From: Amyloporia xantha
Taxonomy: Eukaryota; Basidiomycota; Agaricomycetes; Polyporales; Adustoporiaceae
Reading direction: 5' to 3'
Assembly (NCBI GenBank): GCA_036971615.1
Contig: JAYKKR010000007.1
Coordinates: 62,001-126,000, forward strand
DNA length: 64,000 bases
The notes beneath the pieces are model-generated. The model was given only the letters and a program-made list of their open reading frames with translations. It was not told the origin of the DNA and did not search any database. Made by a program: the position numbers and the translations under genes. Below, one piece after another: positions 45,257 to 57,387 of the stretch; position 1 is the first letter of the stretch; each line of letters starts with the position of its first letter.

Positions 45257-46719
45257 TTAAAAAATGGTAGATGGCGGTGGGTTCGCCCGAAGCCAACAGT
45301 TTCGCCGCGTCGCTTCAGCGTGTAGTCGCCATAGAAAGGGTCCGAGCGCGGTGCAGAGCAGCACGAGTAGTGCCACTGTGAAGACGTCCATTGCTTCGAT
45401 CTGATGAGGCACGGCGTCAGCAGCCATCTTGTAGCTAGGAACTCGAAGGAGATACTCACGGAGGATAGCTTGGCCATGATCCTCGTTCGTACATCGCCAG
45501 GAGTGACTTTGGCCTTGGGGGCACTGGAATTATGAGCGGAGGGTGCCGTTCCCTTCAGCTCGCTGAGACGGTCGTTGATGGCCGCACGGTTTACGTCCGG
45601 CGTGGCGAGCGCGCTTGGCCTCCTCAGGAGCTCATCCAGGAGGCTGGCACAGGCCCGTGTCTGCGCGTGGACCTCCTGCAGCTCGAGGCGCTCCTCGCTC
45701 GTCCGGGAGAGCGCCGTCTCGAGCTGTGCGATCCGCGCCGCCTTCTCGGCGCTCTCGGTCCCGAGGGCGGCGAACCTGTCCGTGAGGCCGGCCACGCGGA
45801 GGACGAGGTCGTGCGTTTGCGTGGTCTTGTTGTCCAGCTCGGCGCGGAGGTGGGTAACGTCCGCGCTCAGCGTCGCGTGCTCCGCTGCGCGTGCTGCTAG
45901 TGCCTGTTGGTGCGCAGCGGCCTGCGCTGAGATCTCCGCTTGGGCGGCGGCGAGGTCCTGCGAGAGGGCGGAGGTGCGGCTGAGTAGTTCTTCGATGTGG
46001 GAGGCCTTGCGGCTGTTGTCTCCGCGCATCTCGTGGATGGCGCCCTCCAGCTCGGCCTTCTCTAAGGAGACAACTGCCAGCTGCTCCTCGTATTCCATGT
46101 GCATGGAGCTGGAGGAGGTCTTGACCTGTGAGCGGAGGATCTCCACGAACGATTCCTGCGCCAGCGCCGCCTCCCGCACGGCTTCCAGCTGCCGCGAGCG
46201 CGAGGAGTGTCATCAGAAGCGCACGGTCGGAGTCAGGGTGTGGCGACCTACTTCATCACAGACCGTCCGGAGGGCGAGCTCTCGCAGATCCCGGACGTCT
46301 TGCGCGTTGCGGAGCTCCTCCCTTGCGTGGTCCAGGTCTTGGCGGGTTCGTTCCCCCGCCTTGGTCGCGGCTTCCAGGGCTGACTTGGCGTCGGCGGCCT
46401 CGGCGCGCGCCGCGTCCAGCGCAGCTGCGAGCTCGTCGCGCTCCCGCTCTAGGTCAGCGAATGCGCTGCTCTTGGCCTTCAGTGAGGCTCGACTTTCATC
46501 AAGCTGCGAGGAGATGAGGATGACGCTTTTTTCATGGGAGAATTAGATACACCTTACCTCGCTTTTCACGAAGCTTGGGTTTAATGGCTCCTCTACGGCG
46601 TCGTTAGACAGTGGGTGCGGTAGACGCGATGAGAGCTCACCGAAGCTTGAGAAGGAGCCGGTGCTCGGTCGTTTGGTGAGGGAGGTTCCGAGGCTGGTGT
46701 GCTTCCTGACAAATGACAT
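45257..46719 (-). CDS. Tail-anchored coiled-coil protein
   Basis: Minus-strand gene with about four exons. The ATG at 46719 begins MSFVRKHTSLGTSLTKRPST, a Ser-rich head. A long coiled coil follows (LDESRASLKAKSSAFADLER, LDAARAEAADAKSALEAATK, LEKAELEGAIHEMRGDNSRK, TALSRTSEERLELQEVHAQT) rich in Ala/Glu/Lys heptads. After a splice near 45460/45403, the last exon encodes AMDVFTVALLVLLCTALGPF followed by about 25 residues to a TAA at 45257. A single hydrophobic helix at the extreme C-terminus after a coiled coil fits a tail-anchored membrane tether (ER, Golgi, mitochondrial outer membrane or nuclear envelope). No named family recognised. A gene of similar design lies at 50977-53661. Confidence 0.75.
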
Positions 46720-47971
46720 GGTGGTCGTGCGAGCGGGCGTCGGGGAGATAGCGAAAATGGCAGACTCCGAGAGGATTCTGAGAAGGAGCGGGAGATAGAT
46801 GCTAGAACTCTTCGCGGAGCGCGTTGCTTTGTACGCGGCGCGCACGAACAGGCAGCATGCCCTATTCCAAAGGGTAGCCGCATTTCATGGAACTCTATCC
46901 TCCATTTGCACTGCCACAGCGGTGAACATGCGCGATAACTGAGGATAACGAGGCCTGAGCATCCACGGAGAATCGCCCGAGATGCGACGTCCTGCAAGGT
47001 GACATGTGTTCATGGCGAGGTATGCCGCGGCCGATGGCGCAGTGCAGGTGCATCTCCCCGGGACCCCCATCACGCAAAGAATCCTTTATGAGGATTCTGA
47101 GAGGTGTGATGATAGCATGCCAAATGTGTGCTGGCTACGAACTGTCGTGGCGCCGGTACCATCGCGGGCCAAAGGGCCGCTTGGTTAAGAGATGCGAGTT
47201 TTTCATATGATAGCTACTGGCGGACCACAGTGTTGATAGAGTTCAAGAGCCTTTGAAGAAGAACGATTACCGTTGTCAGACCGCCTGGGACTCACCACTG
47301 TTGATGATCTCCCGGCCTCTTCCAAACGTAATGAGATGCATTGCAATTTGACCTCACTGTCACCGTATTTGACTAGGGTGTTATCAAGTGGCACACTCGA
47401 TGGACAATAATCAATTTGAATTTGGCATGAAGATCTTCGCCGCAAGCTAACGAGCGCAGTGCGACTGCTAAATGAGTGGCTTCGTCAGTATAGGAAAAGC
47501 GCTGAGCGGGAGCCGTTGCAATCGCAGAGACGGCATAGCACTGTATAAGATGGTCTCGATACAAGAAATGCGTAAGATATACAAGAAAATGCAATCTTGG
47601 GTTGTCGTTTGATCAAGAGTGCGAGAAATCGAGGATCTGTGTGCGGGACTGTCTTCCTGTCAATGATTTGGCACAGGGCGCACTCCAGCGCCTACATATA
47701 TACCGTCTGCCGCAGAGGTGCATTTTCGGACCACTTTGCATTGGACTTGTTGGCCCATGGTCCCCCATTTTCGGACTTTTGGATCAAACATTTTGGGTCT
47801 GGGACCCACATTTTCGGACTTTAGGGATCAAAGCTCTGTGGGGGTTCGCCGGGGTCCTAGACCTGCCGTCCTCTGCCGTCTAGATCCTCGACGTTACTTT
47901 ACTCAAGATCTCGAAGCTAGTGCCCTGCACGCGCACGAATTTGATTCTGTAGGCTGTCGTTGAACTTCGCT
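46720..47971. other. Divergent intergenic region
   Basis: 1.25 kb between two divergent genes. No supported gene. An imperfect direct repeat around CATTTTCGGACTTT occurs at 47765-47788 and 47808-47832, shortly before the F-box-type gene. Confidence 0.4.
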
Positions 47972-49745
47972 ATGATCACTGAACTGCCCGTGGAAACACT
48001 CATCCTGATCCTCAAGTTACTCAACTGTTGGGAGCTGATACGCTGCACGTTGGTAAGTCTGCTCCACGACCGTGCAACATACCTCTCAGTTCTGCGCGTA
48101 GGTATGTCGCCAGATGCGGACAGTGATCAAACAATCCGTTGAGCTGCAGTACATCATTGAGCTTGGTGCAGACGGCCTGGTGGACAACGCGCTCGCCCAG
48201 TCGGAGCTCAGCATCGCGGATCGCTTGCGTATGCTGCTTGACCGCCGGCGACGTTGGCGAGAGCTCGACTGGAAAGCGAAGGTCTCCATGGACCTGCCTA
48301 ATGTTAGTCTAGAAGAACTATTTTTCGCTGGAGGAATGCTTGCCATGAAGGCCGAACAGGGTCCGAGTCGTCTCATTGCAGCCTGGTTACCGTCGTTTCA
48401 TCAACAGGAGCCTCGCGTCATTACTCATGCACTGGATATTCGGGTCCTGGACTATGCATTCGATCCGTCGCAAGATCTAATAGCGTACCTAGACAGGTAT
48501 ATCTTTCATAGCTATGTCTCGTCGACTCAGCTCGCGTCCCTAACGCTCCACAGGCACCATGAGTCGTACAGCGTCAAAATTTGTCTGCGGACCATCAGTT
48601 CCAATGACAAGCACCCAGGTGCCGCATCGCCCGAGCTGTTATACTCGTTTACACCAAGCTTAGACTGGTCGACTTCAATCACCATTATCGACGATATCAT
48701 CGGGGATTTATTCATTGACGTTGCAAATCGGCGTGGACTCATCATTTGGAACTGGCGCACTGCCGAGCTACTCGTTGTATGTCTTTCTCTCCCGAGAGTA
48801 TGGGTATGACCTGTTTCCTGCTGCTTAAGAGTTTTTCAGCATTGGACTAGCGATACATATACGTGTGATGTTGTGTTTCTGTCCAAGTGTGCATTCATGG
48901 TCACCACGACGGCAGACGGGGGTGCGATCAAGATATATTCCTTCAGTGACAAGCCACTGGGGACTCCGGATCAGCCCCGGAGCCCCGAATGCATGACCAC
49001 ACTACAGCTCCCAGTCCGCAACGAGACAGTTTCATTTACTTTTGTGGTGTCGCGCAGCTCTGACATTCCATTTACACGCAAGCCAATGCAGGGGAGCCTT
49101 TTTCAAGTCGCGCACGGGAGCCATTTGCATCTCATGTTACTATGGTATGCGTGTGGTGATATCGCACTGCGCCTGTGTGTGCATAACCGTTTCCTGTTGT
49201 CCTTCGCTTCACCACGGTCTGGCGCTGTCGGCGATGGAGGGGTGGTGCCGTGGAATTCGTGGGGACCGGACAATACCCGTGTGTTTGAGAAGGATGATTT
49301 TGATTTGTCAATGCCGTGAGTGAGGGAGCATATTACCGTTTTTCGTTAACCTAACGGACGTGGTTTTATCGGCAGGGACGTGAACGGCCAGCGCATCTTT
49401 TTACGGAGTCGAATCCCTCATGAGGGATGTGCGGTCTTTATGCTTGACTTCAACGTGCACCCTAAACGCAAAGACGACCCAGTTCCTCTGCCAGGCATGT
49501 CAGGAGTAAAGGGCTCGTTCCAGTTGAAAACCGACCACTCGACTGTGCCAGCTCGCAATGCCTTCCAAGAGGACATCGTGACCCGTCTGCCGTACTCTGT
49601 CACATGGCGGCTGGACCACTTTGGCATCAACGATGTCTTCTCAATTGATGAGGACAGAGTCATCGGTATGGACATCGTGAGTACAGTTGCGGACATATTA
49701 CATGATGAGATGCTGAGCAAGCCTTGTTCAAGATTCGAGCCCTGA
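47972..49745 (+). CDS. F-box-type protein of unknown target
   Basis: Multi-exon gene. I chose the ATG at 47972 (MITELPVETLILILKLLNCW) because it starts a typical F-box helix. The first intron (about 48054-48102) joins RCTL to VCRQMRTVIKQSVELQYIIE, the common basidiomycete F-box continuation. Later exons include LLDRRRRWRELDWKAKVSMD, IRVLDYAFDPSQDLIAYLD, DDIIGDLFIDVANRRGLIIW and LIPHEGCAVFMLDFNVHP-like sequence, ending SKPCSRFEP at 49745. The IWNWRTAEL-type segment resembles a degenerate WD/beta-propeller blade, as in basidiomycete F-box proteins that track domain WD-like folds. Structural assignment beyond the F-box is tentative. Confidence 0.72.
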
Positions 49746-50976
49746 GTCAGGCATAGAGACTTTCAATGTTTATTTTCTTTGATTGCCACAATGTCCTGCT
49801 CACTGCTTTGGCGTAGCTGGTCCTGGTTGCCGAGCACGACAGTACAGATACCATTGTAACTTGTTTGGCTGTTGAGATACTGCATTACGCCGGAAGATTG
49901 GAGCAATATAATGAATCTGGAGGATATTTTGGCCTTCGGGTGACAAGAAGTCCTGGAATATATGTATATTGTAAACACTGCATAACATGAGATAGCTATG
50001 CTATCACCGGGAAGCTTACCTAGACCATTGATACAACTTGAAGTCGCCTTCGGCTCAGTGACTCTAAGGTGGTCTAGTTGAATTTGTACAATTTATATAA
50101 TACCAAAAAGAACATAAATAGACTTATATTAGCATACAAAACAAGCTGGCACAAAGGTTTTTCAGTGACGAATTTGCACGATTGGGCAAGGGTGGCCCCG
50201 AGCAGTCGGGGTCGGGATTTTCCATTTATAGCTAATGCACGGCGGCAGGCGCCTACTACTAACGCCGGTAAACGTAGTTCTATCATGGTTGTTCTCTGAG
50301 TATGATTGCTCCAGTCAATGGCACATCGGCAGTCATACCGGCACAGATATGTGTGTCTATGTTGACTTCTTGGGGATCTGGCTTTTCATATCAGCCTTTC
50401 AGGTCCGGCGTGGTTACCTCGCGGACACCTTGCGTCTTCGTGATAGGGGCTGGAGCCTGGATATGGGCCAGATCACATTCATAGGTAGGGGGGAATCAAC
50501 GAGGTTGCATTCTCTACACGCCTTGGAGTTAATCCTGACAAAAATGAGCTCGAAAAGTCAGCATGTAAACAGATCTGCTGTAGGGTCCTGGTGAGCATAA
50601 ATATTTCGTACCTCACATCGCACAAGTTGAATGGAGAGAATAAAATGTAGGCCTTCTGGGGTTAGACTGTACTCCAAGTCGAAGTCATCTCTTATGTATA
50701 TCTCTATACCAAGAACATCCTGCTTCTACACGAGGTGTGGTGTCGTTTGGCTGGCGTCGAATCTCTGACGGATGCAGCGTGCTGTATCCTGTAAGACTGC
50801 GGGCGCAAGGCCCCACGTTGAATCCTTGCGTACCCGGACATGTATTTCATCTGTGAAATGCATACACACTCTTACCCCTACATCTACAACGCCTGGGCGA
50901 CGCTGCTAACACCAGAGATTTTATACCTTATACACCTTATACTATCAGACTCGCTGCTTCTCATCAGAGCATCACA
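49746..50976. other. Intergenic, no supported gene
   Basis: 1.2 kb, AT-rich in the left half. The right part is the promoter of the coiled-coil gene at 50977. Short frames near 50235-50594 have no recognisable content. Confidence 0.4.
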
Positions 50977-53661
50977 ATGCCTCCCAAACCAGCTAGGAAA
51001 CCCACCGCTCCGTCACCTCTCGGGAGGTCCGGTTACTTCGGTAGTGTCGCCAGTTTACTCTCGCTGAAAAGGCGACCGAGCCAAGACTCCTTGAAGCCCG
51101 TCTCTGGTACGTCCCTGTTCATTAGTCCGAACGTATTGTCTGACCAAGCAATAGAGGATGCGGACAGCGCGAGTGTTACTCTGTCTACTCCGTCAATTCC
51201 AGAAGCGAAGGACCATGCGAAGCTAGTAGAAGAGTTGCAGAACAAGGTGACGACCTTGTGTGTGTACGCTAGTTTGTTACACTGACACCGTGTCAGCTCG
51301 ACGAGGCTACTTCGGTAATCTCTTCCAAGAGCAACCGCGTCCAGGAACTGAAGGAGCGTGTCAACGACCTTACGACCACGCTGGACGCGGCTAACGTGAG
51401 CGCAAATGACAAGCAGACAGCTTTGGATGCTACACAGGACGAGAAGACGAGGCTGGAGAAAGATCTCGCCGACGTACAGGAACGTCTGCAAAAGGTGCAA
51501 GTAGAACATTCAGAGGACAGGTCAAGGCTTGAAGTACTCACGCATGAGGTGATGACCTACAACTATGAATTTTTGATTATGAGGCTAAACCATTTGACGG
51601 TACGTAGCTTGATGGGAGTAGGGCTGCACTAGAGGAGGAGCGCGCTGCCAGAAACCATGTTGAGCGTGATTTCCAGTCCCTACGGACCGATCACGAGGGC
51701 CTTCAGGCTATGTACGCTCAGGCTCGTTCTGATATCGAGCACAAGACCACAGAGCTTCAGGAGATGTCTGTTCACACGGAGGCTCTCACGGCCAAGATTT
51801 CTGTATTGGAGGCCACGCATGAAGGGCAGTCTGTACGAGTCCAGGAGCTTCAGGCCGAGGTCGAGGGCATCAGGGAAGAGAGAGATAGTCTCGAGCACCG
51901 CCATAGCGAGATGCTCGTCCGTGTCCACAGTCTCCAGGACGAACTCGCGAGCTCCGTCTCTGCCACGCAGCGGGCCCTTGCAGAAGTCGAGTCGAAGGAA
52001 GACGATCTGTGGAAAGCCGAGGAGAAGTTGCAGACCATCTCGGAGGAGCTCGACGCTACGCGCGCCGAGTCTACTCACCAGGCGATCCAACTGGAGACGA
52101 TGGCGACAGAGCTTGCCAGCATTCACAGCGACCACGCTCAAGCCAAGGCCGAGGCCCAGACAGCTGTCGAAGAGCATCTTCGCAGGCTTGAAGAGGTCGA
52201 GAGACTTCATCGCCAGAAGCACTCTGAATTGACGGAGGAGACTCAACGGTTAGCGTCTGAGCTCCAGGTATGACATCTGTATGCATCTGAGATCATATGC
52301 TGATTGTCCCACAGGCCCAGAAATCCAGGCACAGCATGGAAGTCGACACTATGGTCGCTACACACAAGGAAGAAATCGCAGTTCTCACCTCGCGGCAGTC
52401 AGAAATGGAGCTGCAGCACGAGAAGGACGCTCATTCCATTCGAGAACTGCAGGCCAAACTATCCTCCGCCGCAAGTCACACGGGCGCACTGGAAGAGGGC
52501 ATCAGCGAGCAGAACGGAAAGCTTAGAGCGGCAGAAGCAGAGCTCTCCGGTCGCCAAGCTGCGCTCGACGCGGCGGTACACGAGTCAGAAGCATTGAAGA
52601 CCCAGCTCCATGAGTCGCGGCAGCGCTTGGAGGAGATCGAGAAGGCTAAGGACAAGGTCATCGAGAGCCTCTCCGTCGAGCTAGCCCATGCCCGTGACGC
52701 TCACGCCGCTCTCAAAGAGACTTTCCTGGCGACGGACCAGCACGCCAAGGCTCTTGAAGAAGATGCGCGGAGACATGAGCAGGAGCTCGCGAACACACGC
52801 GACGTCCATGCCGAAGAAGTCGGAGCTCTGAAGGCGCAGATGGCTGAGCTGCAGGCGCTTAAGGATGCAGATGGCGCTAGGACCCAAGAGCTGCAGATGG
52901 AGCTCGAGATTCTGCAGGAGCAGATCGGCACGATGGAGAAACAGATCACCGACCAGCATCGCGTGCTGAAGGCGAAGGAGGAAGCCTTCAACGACTGCAA
53001 GGCGGCTCTGGCCCTCGCTACGCAGGCTCTCCAGTCCGTCAAGACCCAACTGAACGAAGCCCGCCAACGCGCCGCGGCAACGGAGAAGACGAAGAACGGC
53101 GAGATCGCACGGCTCACGAAGGAGCTGGCTGAAGTTCAGGAAGCCCGCGCTAACTTGACAAAGACCCTGAGCACCGTGAAAGAGAAGCTGTCAAGACGCG
53201 AGAAGCAGGATGACGCCTCTACGAACCGAACGGACGACATGAACAAGCTGCGCAATGCGCACCAGGCCGCGGTCGAGGAGCTGCACAACAAGCATCGCAC
53301 GACGTTGCAGCAGCAAGCCGCCGCATCTCTTCAGGAGCTCAATAGGCGGCAAGATGAGCTGGAGACTACGCGAGGTGAGCTTGCAAACGCACAGGCGGCT
53401 CTTGGCTCCGCTTCACAGCAAGTGCAGGCTACCAAGGCACAATTCGACCAAGCATGCCAACGCGCTTCGGCCCTCGAAAGGGCTATCGCCCAACTTAATG
53501 CGGAGAAGGCAGAGTTGCATGGCATGTACATTGCCAAGCTTCGCGAGATGCAGGAGAGGGACGACAGGATGAACGTGATACGCAGGCAACAGGCCGGCGC
53601 TACCGGCATTCTGGGAGGGATCGCTGGTGTTGTCCTGGCCGGTATCGTCCACTATCTGTGA
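50977..53661 (+). CDS. Large tail-anchored coiled-coil protein
   Basis: Several exons (breaks near 51255-51297, 51548-51630 and 52268-52314), about 840 residues. The start MPPKPARKPTAPSPLGRSGY is basic and Pro-rich, and the head to residue about 90 is Ser-rich. The rest is an almost continuous coiled coil with Glu/Lys/Ala/Gln heptads (LKERVNDLTTTLDAANVSAN, LEHRHSEMLVRVHSLQDEL, LEILQEQIGTMEKQITDQHR). The last residues, GATGILGGIAGVVLAGIVHY-L, form one Gly-rich hydrophobic helix at the very C-terminus, so the protein is predicted to be tail-anchored, with GxxxG-like spacing that could allow helix packing. Golgin-like or nuclear-envelope tethers have this design, but no orthologue is recognised. 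Confidence 0.8.
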
Positions 53662-54025
53662 TCGTGGTGTACCTTTGAGTTCAGCTGTGAAGTGGTAGAT
53701 TCAGATCTTCCTCGTATGCATTGCAAGCAAATCATCTATCTATGCCGGCTGCTCGTTCTTGTCTAACTTATCAACTTCGTACTCACATTTACTGTACCCA
53801 TACTATCGAGAGAATGTTCTAGTTTCAGCTAGTAAGCACAAATGCATTGAGATACAGAGGTCAAAGCTACATAGAGGTGATAGGATGTAAGTGTGAGCGA
53901 GAGCGAAGTGTGTGAACATAAAAATACGGGTCGAGAGAACATATCGTGAATCATAACGACGATAGTAATAGCATTCCCATGTAAGGCGGAGACATCGAGG
54001 GAGGCTCCCGTCAGACCATCGTTCC
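53662..54025. other. Convergent 3' region
   Basis: AT-rich spacer of 364 bp between two convergent genes. Nothing else seen. Confidence 0.4.
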
Positions 54026-55656
54026 CTATCTCTTCCGAGCTACTTTTACAGTAGTTGCTCGACCGGGTGTGCCAGTAGTGGTTTCTGCATCGAGCTTCCG
54101 CTTCTTCCCCGAAGCTGCTGTTGAGGGGCGCGCGCCGTTCTGGCGTTGCGGCTTCTGAGGGCTCTTCGCAGTAGCGCCGTTTGGCGGGTAATATCTATCT
54201 ATGTCCTGGAGCCAAACTCTGCTGTCAGTGACACCACATATGAGAGGTGATGCCGATACACACCTCCGCGTCCATCGCGAGTTCATCCACGTCGGAATCA
54301 TCCTCCACGTACCTGTTTCGCCGTGGGCGACTCTGCTCCACTCCCCCTTCCTCTTCTGCATCCGTCTCATCCTCGTCCCTCCAGACTTGTGACTGTCGTC
54401 CTTTCGCCGCGGCTGATATCCTGCCACTCTTTCTGCTCCTCACAGGCTGCTCGTCTTCCGGTTCGTACGCCGAGCCTTCTGCATCTGACTCGAGGGCCTC
54501 GGCCTCAGAGTCATCCTCTTCCTTCACGGGGACGGAGATGACGGCGTGCACACGGCGGATGACGCGCTGTTGCGGCTGCGGCTGTGCCTGTTCCTGCGCT
54601 TGTGCGTGGGAGCTAGGCGTGTTGCGGGCAGCAGATGAAGGGCGTGCGGCATGCGGGGTGCGGGGAGGCTTGCTTGTCGATGCGGAGGGTACGTCAGGGT
54701 GCGTGCGAGACCTTGGTGTGCGTGATGGGGTGGGCTCCGCGGGACGGTCCGATTGGCTGGAAACCTTCGATGGTGTCTGCGCAGGTTTGGACTTGCGAAC
54801 TGACAGAGGTTGAGGGGCTTCTGTATTCGGGACCTGGACCAGCGGCGTAGCACGCTTGGAGAGAGAAGGCACGACGGAGGTGGAGGCGCGCTTGGTCGTT
54901 GTGGAAGACGCTGAGGGTGCGTAGAAGTCTGGATAGGGGGTTCGTGGGGTGGTCGGGGCCATAGCTGCATTGGCCTGGGTGTTCCACTTGGGAGGGATGT
55001 CAGACCCATCAAAAGCTGTCAACGACCGCCCGGGAACACGCACGGCAAGCTGCTCTGCGACTAGCTCGTCAATACGCGAGGATAAACGACAGCGATCTTG
55101 TTCCGCGCGCAGGTACTGCTCCTTCCAATCAGCGATTTCCTGGCGCGATGTTTCCTCCAACCTGAGCAGCTGTGTCTTCCATTGCAATGCTTCTGCGCGA
55201 AGCTGGCCTATGGTTTCGGCTTGATGTTTGATCTGCCAGATATACCGGAAGTCCACTTAGAGGTCCGGCTACGTATAGACATAAAATGTTCGACCTACAG
55301 TCAACTCGCCCTTATCTACCTGCAAGGGCAGGAGCTTAGCAGAAACGAGACTTGCGCACGGGAAGTACTCACTGCAGCCTTCCACGCCTCCTCACGGCGC
55401 TCCCACTCCTTTTCTTCGAGCTTCAAAGTCTGGAACGCCTTGAGCGCGTCGTCGCGTTCGCGTCGCGCTTCGGAGGCTTCAGAGTTCGCGCGGGACACAT
55501 CTAAGCGGGCTTGGTCTTCAACGGTTGCGAGCTGATGTGGATGTAAGTCATGACAAACCAACAAACAGAAGCGAAAGTTGGACGCACTGCAAGATTGGTT
55601 GCCTTTGAGAGCGAGCTAAGTGCGTCAGAAATTATAGACGAGGGGGTCGGCGGCAT
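54026..55656 (-). CDS. Coiled-coil and disordered basic/acidic protein, unknown
   Basis: Minus-strand gene. The ATG at 55656 begins MPPTPSSIISDALSSLSKAT. Exon 1 joins exon 2 (LATVEDQARLDVSRANSEAS), then a short exon VDKGELT, then IKHQAETIGQLRAEALQWKT. Together these form a coiled coil of about 130 residues. The remainder is a long disordered Ser/Pro/Thr stretch with many S/T-P sites (TPSRTPRSRTHPDVPSASTS). An acidic tract with EEDDSEAEALESDAEGSAYE and DEDETDAEEEGGVE follows, and a final basic exon KKRKLDAETTTGTP ends VARKR. The plan (N-terminal coiled coil, long tail with acidic and nuclear-localisation-like motifs) suggests a nuclear or chromosome-associated protein such as a shugoshin-like factor. 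No family motif confirms this. Confidence 0.65.
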
Positions 55657-55798
55657 CTGGATAGACGACGAGTGGGAGCTTTCAGCAAGCCACCTTATAA
55701 AATCCGAGACTATTCCGAGATCTATTCACAAGTAAGTGTGCGTGATCTGAATCTCTTTCAGGAATTCAAACTCCGATGTATTGAACCTTACACCCCAT
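55657..55798. promoter_or_regulatory. Short divergent promoter
   Basis: Only 142 bp separate the start codons of the coiled-coil gene and the OGFr-domain gene, so they must share a promoter region. Confidence 0.5.
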
Positions 55799-56900
55799 AT
55801 GTATGCCACCACTCCAGTCATGTTGCGCCGTGCACTTCAGCGTCCACGACCTTTCCGCCAGCCTTTGTCCACCATGTCTTCACCACTTCCGCGCGACGTT
55901 CGTAATTTCTTGGCCGAATATCCGCACAGCGAGGACGACCTGTCCCTATCCGCCAATCTGCTCTTCTACTCAAACAAGCTGCGCTGCCGGCCCGACAACC
56001 TCTTCATCGACGAGCTCCACGAACAGTAAGGCGTGCTATTCTTGCGCGCGCTCGAGTCTTCCCCCGAACGCTCTTCGTACCTCTTGTTCAGATGGAAGGG
56101 AGAGTACTCAAAGTTGGAATATAAACACGGCTTTATTCAATGGCTGTGAGTGGCAGGCCAAGGATTACCCGTATTTGCCACTCATCGGTCCTCAACTACT
56201 TCGCAGCTTTCCGATTCCAGAGCAGGGTGTCAATTATGATGCGCAGCCCCTGCAGCAACATGAGGTTGCCTCTATGAAGGCCGACCCCACCATCTCGGCG
56301 CGTGTCCTCCGCTCCTACCGGCTCATGCTAGACTTCTATGGCATGCGTCTCGAGGACATCGAGACTGGGCTTCTCTCGCGCTCTCGGAACTATGAACAGC
56401 GCTACAAGAACCTTATTAGTGAGTACTTTCTTCACTTGCATGATTCATCCTGTCCCGCCGCGCAAGCTCGTCAAGCTGTTCACCCTTTCTTGCTCCTCCC
56501 ACGACGGCGTCTCTTTCTCGATATGTTTCTGAGCTCTTTCTAAACGCCATCGTCCTCAGGATCCTCCCACAACAACCTCCGCATCACCCGGATACTGAAG
56601 TCCCTCTCTGTGCTCGGACTCGAGCGCCTGAACGCCGGCTTCCTCCTTTTCGTGCTCTCCGAGCAGAGTGAGCACGGAGAGCTCAACTCTAGCGGGATCC
56701 GGAGCAGCATGGACCGGTGGTGGGCCAACTGCGTACGTAATGAGGAGGAGAGGGAGTGGATTGGTGGAGTCCTGCGCAAAGCCAGGGATGGTGACAAGGA
56801 AGGTACTTTCACCAGGGATATGTATGCTGCTGCGTTGCAAAGGAGGAAAGAATCGGGGAGCCTGAGCAGTGGGCTGGTGAGCACGTTGGTCTCGGCCTGA
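55799..56900 (+). CDS. Opioid growth factor receptor (OGFr) conserved-domain protein
   Basis: Four exons. ATG at 55799 (MYATTPVMLRRALQRPRPFR) or the in-frame ATG at 55820 or 55877. The domain begins NFLAEYPHSEDDLSLSANLL, FYSNKLRCRPDNLFIDELHE, then WKGEYSKLEYKHGFIQWLFP (spliced), PEQGVNYDAQPLQQHEVASM, ARVLRSYRLMLDFYGMRLED and NYEQRYKNLI. After an intron near 56418-56559 it continues SSHNNLRITRILKSLSVLGL and FTRDMYAAALQRRKE, stopping at 56900. The WKGxY, HxxIQWLFP and LMLDFYGxRL blocks are the OGFr_N hallmarks. In vertebrates the domain belongs to the OGF (met-enkephalin) receptor; in fungi the function is unknown and the name carries no receptor meaning. The basic N-terminus could be a mitochondrial targeting signal. 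Confidence 0.85.
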
Positions 56901-57387
56901 CTCCATCGGGAGCAAGAGACCTGAATAAACGTCTCATGAGTGTTCCTATGATGTGTACATATTGACAAGAAATTCAACCTTTTTCTTTTTCACTGAGAAT
57001 TCCAATATCCTGTACCACTACCATTCATGTGCATGATGATTGAGATGTTACACTGACGGCACAGTCACAATTGATTGAACAGATAAACAGCAAACCCAAG
57101 CAACAGCAAGTATACTGGAGTTTCGTAACTCTGTGCATCCGCATCACTCATCCACATAAATTTCACTGCGATTGTTCTACTTCAAATCGTGTATGTGTAA
57201 GGAAGCACCCACAAGGACAGCACCAGACACTAAGAGCAGCATATGTGGAACACACCCAGTATAGACCGACGAAATAACTGACCACATAGAGATAATACGC
57301 AAAATATCACTTGATGCTTATGACATTGTCCTTATGTGCAAGCTGCAGCAGCACCCGACGTCTCTGCAAGCACACGTCACCCGTTCG
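56901..57387. other. Convergent intergenic region
   Basis: About 490 bp of AT-rich 3' sequence without a supported gene. Confidence 0.4.

Noticed and set aside
45575..46546. Plus-strand 323-codon frame
   Set aside because: Antisense shadow of the coiled-coil gene; it is Ser/Arg/Ala-rich as expected from the complement of GC-rich heptads.
51680..52246. Minus-strand 188-codon frame
   Set aside because: Antisense shadow of the large coiled-coil gene.
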